Shown here: positions 45,219 to 53,089 of the stretch, piece after piece
Layout of the letters: each line of letters begins with the position of its first letter
Position numbering within the stretch: position 1 is the first letter of the stretch
Notes under the pieces: model-generated
What the model saw: the letters and a program-made list of their open reading frames with translations, nothing else
Databases searched by the model: none
What the model was told of the DNA's origin: nothing
Program-made: the position numbers and the translations under genes
Assembly (NCBI RefSeq): GCF_022919215.1
Contig: NZ_CP095046.1
Span: 4,826,501 to 4,890,500, forward strand
Source of the DNA: Hymenobacter cellulosilyticus
GTDB lineage: Bacteria; Bacteroidota; Bacteroidia; Cytophagales; Hymenobacteraceae
Length of the DNA: 64,000 nucleotides
Direction of reading: 5' to 3'

Positions 45219-46101
45219 ATGGACTCACTTATCGTAGTAGCCGGCGCCACCGGCGACCTGGGCCACCGCATTGTAACGGCTCTGCGGCAGCGCAACGCCC
45301 CCGTACGGGCCCTGGTGCGCCCCGAAACTGACCCCGCTAAGATTGACCGCCTAACCCAGCAGGGCGTGCAGGTGCAGCCCGTCGACTTCTCGGACTCAGT
45401 AGCTCTTACCCGCGCCTGCGCCGGGGCCAGCTGCGTATTATCGGCCCTGGCTGGTCTGCGCGAGGTTATCATCGACACCCAGACCCAGCTGCTGAATGCG
45501 GCCGTGGCGGCCGGCGTACCCCGCTTCATCCCTTCCGATTTTGCCAGCGACTACACCCAGCAGGCTCCGGGCCTGAACCGCAACTTCGACCTGCGGCGGG
45601 AGCTCCAGGCCATTATTGACCAAGCGCCCATTGCCGCCACGTCCATTCTCAACGGGGCCTTTGCCGAAGTGCTGACCTACAACATTCCCCTGCTCGACTT
45701 CAAGCAGCAGCAGGTGGGCTACTGGGAAGATGCCGACTGGCAAATTGACTTCACCACGATGGACGACACGGCGGCCTTTACCGCGGCGGCCGCCCTAGAC
45801 CCGACTACGCCCGCTTCCTGCGCATTGCCAGCTTTCAGCCTAGTCCGCGCGAGTTGGTGACTATTGCCGAGCAAGCCGGCCGGGGCAGTTCGCGCTGGTG
45901 CGCCTGGGTGCCCGTGCCGACCTGGCCGCGGCTATTCAGCACGTGCGGGCTGCGAATCCCGCCGGTGAGCAGCAGCTCTACGCCAACTGGCAGCAGATGC
46001 AATATATGCTGAGCATGTTCAGCGTGCAGAACCAGCCCCTCGACAACGGCCGCTACCCGGAATTGTCCTGGACCAACCCCGTCACCTTTCTAACCGCCTA
46101 A
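45219..46101 (+). CDS. NmrA/isoflavone-reductase-like NAD(P)-binding protein (two frame breaks)
   Basis: The joined protein has about 294 aa. The N-terminal dinucleotide fold reads LIVVAGATGDLGHRIV, followed by LVRPETDPAKIDRLTQQGV and FIPSDFASDYTQ, as in isoflavone-reductase-like and NmrA proteins. Breaks occur at the C run 45800-45802 and the G run 45882-45885; one base at each restores AALDPDYARFLRIAS and EQAGRGQFALVRLG. The C-terminus ends NPVTFLTA. The stop codon is 4 bp before the next ATG, so it forms an operon with the epoxide-hydrolase-like gene. The natural substrate is unknown. Confidence 0.87.
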
Positions 46102-46105
46102 GGCC

Positions 46106-47040
46106 ATGCAATTCACTTATTCCGACCTGGGCATTTACTCCGACGAGGAGCTTATCAAGCGCCTGCCCGGCTTTACCAACCACTACGCCACCGTCAATGG
46201 GGTGCGCCTGCACTACGTGGAAGGTGGCCGCGGCCCGGCCCTGGTGTGCCTGCCGGGCTGGCCCAGACCTGGTTTTCCTACCATCCCATTGCTGCGGAGC
46301 TGGCCCGGCACTACCGCGTTATTATCGTCGATATCCGCGGTATGGGCAGCTCCGACAAGCCCGCCACGGGCTACGACAAAAAGACCATGGCCCGGGACAT
46401 TTACGAGCTGCTGGGGCACCTGGGCCTGGAAAAAGCCTCCCTGCTGGGCCACGACATCGGCGGCATGGTAGCCAGCAGCTTTGGCTTCAACTACCCGCAG
46501 GCCACCGAAAAACTTATCCTGGCCGACGGGGCCCACCCCAGCGAAGGAATGCGGCAGATGCCCCTGCTGCCAGCGCCCGGCGCCTTTACGGGCAAAATGA
46601 ACGGGCAGCAGCCCTACGTCTGGTGGATGGCCTTCAACCAGGTAAAGGAGCTACCCGAACAGCTGCTGGCCGGCCGGTTTGAGTTCCTGCTCAACTACTT
46701 GTTCCGCTACGTGATGCTGGACGAGAGCAAGATGACGGACTTCGACCGGGCCGTGTACGCAGCCGTCTACAACCAGCCCGAGAACATTCGGGCGGCCAAT
46801 GCTTGGTACCAGGCCCTGGAGCAGGATATTGCCGACGCCAACACCTATGGCCGCCTTTCGATGCCGGTGCTGGGCATTGGCAGCCACGTGTCGTACAGCT
46901 ACCTGCAAATGAGCTTGCCCTACGTAGCCGAAAACGTCGAGGTCGTTGGTATCCTGGACAGCGGCCACTATATGTTTGAGGAAAAGCCCGAACAAGTGCT
47001 GGCCGCTGTGCTGAGCTTCCTGCAACCGGCCGCTGGCTAA
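46106..47040 (+). CDS. Epoxide-hydrolase-like alpha/beta hydrolase (frame break near 46262)
   Basis: The joined protein has about 311 aa. The N-terminus reads YATVNGVRLHYVEGGRGPAL; the frame breaks at CCC 46262-46264, and one added C gives LPGWPQTWFSYHPIAAEL. The nucleophile elbow is LLGHDIGGMVAS with Asp117, the Asp nucleophile of epoxide hydrolases and dehalogenases. The catalytic His lies in LDSGHYMFEEKPE. There is no signal peptide. It is the second gene of an operon with the NmrA-like reductase, a pairing that suggests detoxification or turnover of a small molecule under AraC control. Confidence 0.88.
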
Positions 47041-47195
47041 CGGAGGCTGGTTCCGGGCTGGGGTTGCTGGCAAATAAGCAGCAACTCCAGCCCGGAAACC
47101 GACTTTGAGCGCAGCGTAACGACTCATCACCCGTAAATTCCGCGCAACTTTCCTGACCACGGAATATTTTAGGGATTATTGACGTTTTTGCCGCT

Positions 47196-47789
47196 ATGAA
47201 ACTCTTCCTGCCGCTCGCCTTGCTCGTTTTGCTGAGCAACCTGAACTCCTGCAAAACTGACCGTTCCAACAAAACCGTGGACCCAACCTCGCCCGCTGCT
47301 GCCAAAGCCCAGCTCGACGTGCTACGCGACTCCGTGGATGCCCGCTGGAGCCGCATGACGGCCAGCGACGACGCCAAGATGCAGGCCACGGGCCAGGTGC
47401 TGCAAGCCCTGGAAAAGCAGCCCGGCGCCGACAAAGCCCAGCTCAAAGCCCTGGCCCGGGCCAACGACAGGCTCAAAAGCCGCCGCTACGACCAGCAAAG
47501 CATGAGCGTCTCGGAGCAGATTGACGCCTACGACTCAGCCCAGGACTCGGTGCTCCGCGCGGTCTACAACGTCGCCCAGCCCGCCGCCGGTCAGCCCGAT
47601 GCCACCGTGCAGCAGCTCACCAACGACATCCAGACGGCTGACGGACAGGTGGTCGGTTACCGCGTCAGTTACGACCGGGCCGCCAAGCAGTTCAACAACT
47701 ACCTCCAGCTCCACCAGGATGCCCTGGGCAAGCTCGGCGGCAAATACAGCAAGCTCCAGCCTTTGCCGCTGTTTGAGTTGAAAGAGTAA
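47196..47789 (+). CDS. LemA-like or hypothetical lipoprotein
   Basis: This 197-aa protein starts with a lipoprotein signal (LPLALLVLLSNLNSC), Cys19 being the lipidation site. The rest is predicted helical, rich in Gln, Ala and Asp. VVGYRVSYDRAAKQFNNYLQLH to LGGKYSKLQPLPLFEL resembles the helical hairpin and tail of LemA-family proteins, but the match is weak. It is followed by a strong bidirectional terminator and has no operon partner. The function is unknown; it is probably membrane-anchored on the periplasmic side. Confidence 0.7.
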   Translation: MKLFLPLALLVLLSNLNSCKTDRSNKTVDPTSPAAAKAQLDVLRDSVDARWSRMTASDDAKMQATGQVLQALEKQPGADKAQLKALARANDRLKSRRYDQQSMSVSEQIDAYDSAQDSVLRAVYNVAQPAAGQPDATVQQLTNDIQTADGQVVGYRVSYDRAAKQFNNYLQLHQDALGKLGGKYSKLQPLPLFELKE

Positions 47790-47820
47790 GTAGCCTTTTC
47801 GAATTCAGAAGTAGACTGAC

Positions 47821-47865
47821 AAAAGCAAAAGCCCCAACACGTCACGTGTTGGGGCTTTTGCTTTT
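47821..47865. terminator. Strong bidirectional terminator
   Basis: AAAAGCAAAAGCCCCAACAC and one more G (47821-47841) form a perfect 21-bp stem with 47845-47865 around a TCA loop. T-rich ends on both strands suit termination of the two convergent genes. Confidence 0.92.
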
Positions 47866-47881
47866 GACTTGAAAATTCGCC

Positions 47882-49624
47882 TTACAGCTTGGCCATTTCC
47901 TCGCGCACGAAGTCGGCCAGGGTGCGCAGGTACTCGGTGCTGAAGTCGAAGCGGATACCGGCGGCAGCGTAGATTTCGCCGATGGGCGCGGTGTACCCCA
48001 ATGCCAAGGCGCGCTTATAGGCTTCAAGTCCCTCCTGCGGGTTCTGGCGGAAGTTGCGCCACACGGCAATGGCTCCGAGCTGGGCCATGGCGTACTCGAT
48101 GTAGTAGAAAGGCACTTCGTAGAGGTGCAGCTGCTTTTGCCAGAGGTAGGGCTTGTAGTTTTCCAGCCCTTGCCAGCTCACGGTACGCTGGTTGAACTCG
48201 TCGAAGGTGCGCGTCCACTGGGCGTGGCGCTCGGCTTCGGTGTGCTCGGGGTTTTCGTACACCCAGTGCTGAAACTTGTCGATGGTGGCCACCCAGGGGA
48301 AGGTTTCCAGGACGCTTTCCAGGTGGGTTTTCTTGGCCCGGCGCAGTTCGTCCTCATCCGGGAAGAACAGGTCCCACTGATCCATCGAAATCAGCTCCAT
48401 GCTCATCGAGGCCAGCTCGGCTACTTCAGACGGCGGATGCTTGTCGGCCGACAGCGGCAGGGAGCGGGTCAGGAAAGAATGCACCGCGTGGCCACCCTCG
48501 TGCAGCATCGTAATTACGTCGCGTAGCGAGGAAGTGGCGTTCATGAAAATAAACGGCACGCCGGTTTCGTCCAGCGGGTAGTTGTAACCACCCGGGGCCT
48601 TACCCTTGCGCGACTCCAAATCGAGGTGGCCCATCTGCCGCATGGTTTTCAGGCAGTCACCCAGATACGGGTCGAGGCGCTGAAACACGGTGATGGTCTT
48701 TTCGAGCAGCTCGGCACCGGTTTCGAAGGGGCGCAGCGGCGCTTTGCCGGTTACGTCCACGTCGAGGTCCCAGGGGCGCAGCTCGGGCAGGTTCAGGTCC
48801 TGCCGACGCTCCAGATCAATGTCGTCAATGAGCGGCACCACGGTTTCGCGGATGGCGCGGTGGAAAGCAAAGCAGTCCTCGGCGGTGTAATCGAACCGGC
48901 CCAGGGCGGCAAACATATAGTCGCGGAAGTTGGCAAACCCGGCGTTGCGGGCCATGCGGTGACGCAGGGTTACCAGGTCGGTGAAGAGCTGATCCAGGGG
49001 CTTGGAATCCTGCAGACGACGCTGCTGCACGGCCCGGTAAGCTTCTTCGCGCACGGCCCGGTCGGGGTTCTTCAGGCGGTCCGAAGCCCGGGGCAAGGTC
49101 ATTTCCTCCCCGTCCAGGGTCACAGTCATGGCGCCCACGGTGGCGGCGTACTGCTGCTGCTTGGTGCTGATTTCGGTTTTGAGCGGGATGTTCTCGGGCC
49201 GGTAAATTTCCAGAGCCTGCCGCACCGAGCGCACAAAAATGCGGTAGCGCTGCGGGTCGAGGCCGTCCAGAAACGGCGAGCCGATCATCTTCTCGTTGAG
49301 GGCGTGGTCGTAGGGCGCCACGTTGGGCTCAATCTCGCTGACGAAGTACTGAAACGAGTCGGCCCGGTCCTGATCTTGCGTGTCGCAGGTCATGCGGATG
49401 TAGCGCCAGGCCAGGTCTTCGCTCAGCACGCTTTCCAGCTCGCTCCGATCCAGCAGCCAGCGCTCCAGCTCGTGGGCCGAGGCAATCTGCCGGTCGCGGA
49501 GTTCCACAAAATAAGGCTCAAGTGATTCCCAGTCGGTTACGGAGAAAGACTCGGGCAAATACTGACGCGGCGGGCGCTGCGTATCAGTGGCCGAAGCGAG
49601 GACAGTTTCGGAGGCGGTATTCAT
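47882..49624 (-). CDS. M3 family oligoendopeptidase
   Basis: This 580-aa zinc metallopeptidase belongs to family M3 (PepF-like). The zinc site is MLHEGGHAVHSF with His375, Glu376 and His379, and the third ligand lies in the following helix (SEVAELASMSMELI). Length and the all-helical pattern fit. M3B oligopeptidases cleave short peptides in the cytoplasm; no signal peptide is present. I chose the ATG at 49624 (MNTASETVL); two ATGs just upstream are also in frame. The gene is monocistronic, bounded by a terminator and a REP-like region. Confidence 0.93.
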   Translation of the reverse strand: MNTASETVLASATDTQRPPRQYLPESFSVTDWESLEPYFVELRDRQIASAHELERWLLDRSELESVLSEDLAWRYIRMTCDTQDQDRADSFQYFVSEIEPNVAPYDHALNEKMIGSPFLDGLDPQRYRIFVRSVRQALEIYRPENIPLKTEISTKQQQYAATVGAMTVTLDGEEMTLPRASDRLKNPDRAVREEAYRAVQQRRLQDSKPLDQLFTDLVTLRHRMARNAGFANFRDYMFAALGRFDYTAEDCFAFHRAIRETVVPLIDDIDLERRQDLNLPELRPWDLDVDVTGKAPLRPFETGAELLEKTITVFQRLDPYLGDCLKTMRQMGHLDLESRKGKAPGGYNYPLDETGVPFIFMNATSSLRDVITMLHEGGHAVHSFLTRSLPLSADKHPPSEVAELASMSMELISMDQWDLFFPDEDELRRAKKTHLESVLETFPWVATIDKFQHWVYENPEHTEAERHAQWTRTFDEFNQRTVSWQGLENYKPYLWQKQLHLYEVPFYYIEYAMAQLGAIAVWRNFRQNPQEGLEAYKRALALGYTAPIGEIYAAAGIRFDFSTEYLRTLADFVREEMAKL

Positions 49625-50004
49625 CATGAATAGCAAGATACGTCGGTAGACGAAACGAATGTAAGCTAAACTTTAAACAGCTTTAGCTAGATGCAAAGGG
49701 CCGGGAAAACACTACTTTCTTTCCCGGGCCGCTGCGGAACCTTGTTTCTACGGTAGTCGAAGAAAAGTCGTTGACCTGTTTTGACCAGAAAACGCGGCAA
49801 AGTTTAACCAGGTAGCTCCCGAAATGTTGGGACGCCGACCTGCGCAAACCAGAACGCCCCGTTAAGCCCCGCGCAGCAGGTATCGGACGGCTGTTGACAC
49901 CTGATCTGTCGTCTTGAACGCAGTGAAGGACCTTCTCACACCGAAACAAGTCGTTCAGGTGCAACAAGGTCCTTCGCTGCGTTCAGCACGACCGGCCCTT
50001 TGGC
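49625..50004. other. Intergenic region with a REP-like repeat
   Basis: This 380-bp gap holds a REP-like inverted repeat (49907-49992) and, around 49698-49731, an imperfect GC-rich hairpin (GGGCCGGGAAA against TTTCCCGGGCC). I see no gene. Confidence 0.55.
49907..49992. repeat. REP-like inverted repeat, third variant
   Basis: The left arm 49907-49934 runs from TGTCGTCTTGAACGCAG to AAGGACCTT, and the right arm 49966-49992 runs from AAGGTCCTTCGCTGCG to GCACGAC. The shared core AAGGACCTT and layout place it in the same family as the repeats at 38295 and 38712. Confidence 0.82.
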
Positions 50005-51111
50005 TTAGTCAATTTCGATAACCACGTCGCTGGTTACGGGGTGGCCAACGCAAATCAGTACGTAGCCCTGCTTCATTTCCGAATCGGACAGGCCTTCGCG
50101 CTCATCCAGATGCACTTTGCCCGAGAGGCACTTGCCGCGGCAGGCAGTGCACAGGCCGGCCTGGCAGCTGTAAGGCAGGTCGATGTCCTGGTCGAGGGCC
50201 GCTTCCAGAATGGTCTGGCTGGGCTTCACCTCGATTTCGTACTCAGCACCCTCGTAGTGAATGGTGACGGTGTGGGCCGTGATTTTGTCGTCGGCCGCAT
50301 CCGATACGTCCCCGTGGCCGGAAGGCTGGCCGGCGGCGGCTTCACTGGTTTCGGCCGCAGCCACGAAACTCTCGCGCTGAATGCGGGCGGCGGGCACCCC
50401 GAGCAAATCGAGGGCGGCACGGGCTTCGGTCATCAGGCCCTCGGGGCCGCAGAGGTAATATTCGGCCTGCTGGGCCGGAAACTGGTGGCGCTGCTCCAGA
50501 ATGCGCAGCAGCGTAGTGCGGTTGAGGCGGCCGGTGTGGCGGTGGCCCGAAGTGGGGCTGGTAGGCTGGCTGAACACGTGCTCGACCTGCAGGCGGCCGC
50601 CGGCCTGGGCTTCCAGCTGCTGAAGCTGCTGGCGGAAAATTACCGATTCCTCGTTGCGGTTGCCGTACACAAGCAGCACGTGGCTCTGGGGCTCATCGCG
50701 CACCACGGCCTTGAGCATGGACATAAGTGGAGTGATGCCGCTGCCGGCGCCCACCAGCACGATGGAGCGGGCCGCTTTGGGGCTGGTTTTGAGGGTAAAG
50801 TTGCCCAAAGGCGGCATTACTTCCAGCTGCTGGCCTACTTTCACCGTGTCGAGCAGGTAGTTGCTGACCAGGCCACCGCTTACCCGTTTCACCGTAACCG
50901 ACAGGCGCGGGGCCTCCGATGGGGTGCTGCTGAGCGAATACGCCCGCCGTTCTTTTTTGCCACCCGGTCCGCAGGGCAGAATCAGGGTCAGGAACTGGCC
51001 GGGCTCGCAGGCTACGGGCTGGCGGTCGGGCCGTTCGAGGTGAATGGTGGCGGCATCGGCGGTTTCGTGGGTGATTTCCACAACGTTAAGCATCAGGTAC
51101 GGGCTGCTCAT
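50005..51111 (-). CDS. Ferredoxin-NADP reductase/2Fe-2S protein (PaaE-like)
   Basis: This 368-aa protein has a flavin domain with RRAYSLSSTPSEAP, an NAD(P) domain with LVGAGSGITPLMSMLKAV and YYLCGPEGLM, and a C-terminal ferredoxin domain with SCQAGLCTACRGKC and a fourth Cys in VLICVGHP. The order matches PaaE, the reductase of phenylacetyl-CoA epoxidase. No other paa gene is in the window, so it may serve another oxygenase or desaturase. A longer reading to 51183 adds a Pro-rich tail without function; ATG 51111 is preferred. It is divergent from the M23 peptidase gene. Confidence 0.9.
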   Translation of the reverse strand: MSSPYLMLNVVEITHETADAATIHLERPDRQPVACEPGQFLTLILPCGPGGKKERRAYSLSSTPSEAPRLSVTVKRVSGGLVSNYLLDTVKVGQQLEVMPPLGNFTLKTSPKAARSIVLVGAGSGITPLMSMLKAVVRDEPQSHVLLVYGNRNEESVIFRQQLQQLEAQAGGRLQVEHVFSQPTSPTSGHRHTGRLNRTTLLRILEQRHQFPAQQAEYYLCGPEGLMTEARAALDLLGVPAARIQRESFVAAAETSEAAAGQPSGHGDVSDAADDKITAHTVTIHYEGAEYEIEVKPSQTILEAALDQDIDLPYSCQAGLCTACRGKCLSGKVHLDEREGLSDSEMKQGYVLICVGHPVTSDVVIEID

Positions 51112-51274
51112 CGGGGGTACTGCTTCGGGGATTGGAGAGGAAAAATCAGGGTAAACCGGCGCGTTTCGGCGCTGGGTGCGCAAAGTACGGTAAATGGGGC
51201 GGCTTGGTCGGCATGCGCGAAGGGTTTAGCTTGCGGCCTGCCTACCTCCTCCCCCTGAACTAACGATTTTACCT

Positions 51275-51981
51275 ATGTCTGGTTTTGCCCTTGCCCCTTG
51301 CTCGAACGGCATCAGCACGAATTCGGGCCCGTGCTGCCCGTCGACCTGAATACCCCCGAAGTAGCCCGCCTCGATTTTACTGCTGCCAACCCTATTCTGG
51401 CCACCGCCGACCTGCGCGACACCGAAGCCTTCGAAGCGCTGGTAGCCCGGCTGCTCGAAGACCAGAACGCGCTGATCGGCGTGGGTGGCTACCTCGAAAA
51501 CCGCGTTATCTACCGCCGCAGCCCCGGCCTCTTTGGCGACCCGGCCGTGCCGGCCCGTTCCCTGCACCTGGGCGTAGACGTGTGGCTGCGGGCCGGTACG
51601 CCGGTGCTGGCCCCGCTAGAGGCGGTAGTGCACAGCGTGGCCGACAACGACAACTTCGGCGACTACGGCCCCACTGTTATTCTGCAGCACGAGCTCGAAG
51701 ACACCACGTTCTACACGCTCTACGGGCACCTGGGCCGGGCCGAAGTGGCCTTGCTGCGCCCCGGCATGACCCTGGAAAAAGGCGAGAAATTTGCCGAAGT
51801 TGGCCCCCACCCCGAAAACGGCGACTGGCCGCCCCACCTCCACTTCCAGGTTATTGCCAATATGCTGGGCCGGGAAGGCGACTTCCCGGGCGTGGCCCTA
51901 CCAGCCGAGCAGGAGCACTGGGCTCAACTCTGCCCCGACCCCAACCTTATTTTGCAGGCCAGCGTGCTAAATACTAAGTAA
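51275..51981 (+). CDS. M23-family peptidase domain protein (frame break near 51294)
   Basis: The natural start appears to be ATG 51275 (MSGFALAP), with the frame shifting at CCCC 51294-51297. One added C gives ALAPLLERHQHEFGPVL and a protein of about 235 aa. The peptidase_M23 (LytM) fold has SLHLGVDVW (HxxxD zinc ligands), YTLYGHLG and PPHLHFQV (HxH). No signal peptide is evident, which is unusual for cell-wall hydrolases and suggests a cytoplasmic substrate or another export path. It is convergent with the flavoprotein gene 25 bp downstream. Confidence 0.86.
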
Positions 51982-52006
51982 GCCACACCCCCGGCAGGCA
52001 GCGGGC

Positions 52007-53070
52007 CTATGCAAGTTCGCTGCCTACCAGAACGGTTAATTGGCTGTACCACTTACGCAAGTGGGCAGCGTCGTGCTCAAACCAGGCGGTAAGCCAGGCG
52101 CAATAAGCGGCGGCTGGCTCGGGTGATTCACCGGCGGTAAGCATCTGCACCGCCGTTTGCGCGGCCATCATCCCCGACATCAACGCTTTGAGCACGCCGT
52201 GGCCGGCAGCCGGGTCCAGGATGGCGGCGGCATCGCCGGCCAGCACGTAGCCCGGCCCGGCGGCGGGTTGTACCAAACGCCACGTCACGTCCTCGCCACG
52301 CACCGGCGTACCGAGGGGCGGCAGACCGGCTAACTCCGAATTCTTTCCCAGGCAAGCATCCAGGCTCGGCCGCGGGCCGGGCGCGTAGGTCAGGCGCACC
52401 CAGGCTAGCTGGTCGGGGCGCAGGGGGCTGTCCAGCGCCAGCCCCCGGCATCGGTCAGCAACGAAGGCTCCTGCCGGGCCGCTGCTTCTTGGTACAGATA
52501 GCCGTAGTAGGCTGTCAGCGGCGCTGAATAGGGGATAATAGTGAGGCGAAGGCGGCGGGCCAGCCACTGTTGCCGCCCGGAGGCATCCAGTATCACCCGC
52601 GCCCTTATCAGGCCTTGGGAGGTACGAATTCCGACCGGACGGCCATCTTCGGCGCGCAGCAAATCCAGGGCCTGGCATGGCTGGCGTACCTGTACCCCGA
52701 GGCGGACTGCTTCCCGAAGCAATACGGCATCGAGAGTGGCACGCTCGGCCTGGTAGCCCAGCCAGGGCCCGTGGGCATCGTGGCCATACTGCTCGAAGCG
52801 GGGTGCGCTGTCACCCCAGCGCACCCAGTAGCCGGAGTGGCGCAGAAACCCGGCCGCATTCACGGCTGCCGCCACACCCAGCTGGTGCAGAATAGGCTCC
52901 ACGCCGGGATGTAAGGTTTCGCCGGGCCGGGCACGGGGAAACGCCCGGTGCTCGAGCAGCACCACCTGGGCGCCCGCACGGGCGGCCCAAATAGCCGCGG
53001 CACTGCCCGCCGGTCCGCCCCCGACTATCAGCACATCTACCACCGACAGTACAGAGTTGGCTACCAGCAT
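52007..53070 (-). CDS. FAD-dependent oxidoreductase, LodB-like (frame break near 52423)
   Basis: The joined protein has about 354 aa. It has the FAD-binding fold VDVLIVGGGPAGSAAAIWAA, the halogenase/monooxygenase-type motif PRARPGETLHPGVEPIL, and the second flavin motif VLAGDAAAILDPAAGHGVLK. The frame breaks at the G run 52423-52427 (+ strand); one added base gives GWRWTAPLRPDQLAWVRL. LodB-type flavoproteins have this fold and build the quinone cofactor in LodA-type oxidases. It starts 19 bp after the stop of the 793-aa LodA-like gene, the same order as in lodA-lodB. The LodB role is an inference; a plain monooxygenase is the alternative. Confidence 0.8.
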
Positions 53071-53089
53071 ATATGCCCCTGCTGAATAC

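Noticed and set aside
50041..51258. A 405-codon + frame opposite the ferredoxin reductase
   Set aside because: It is a shadow frame; the reductase on the minus strand has all flavin, NAD and iron-sulfur motifs.
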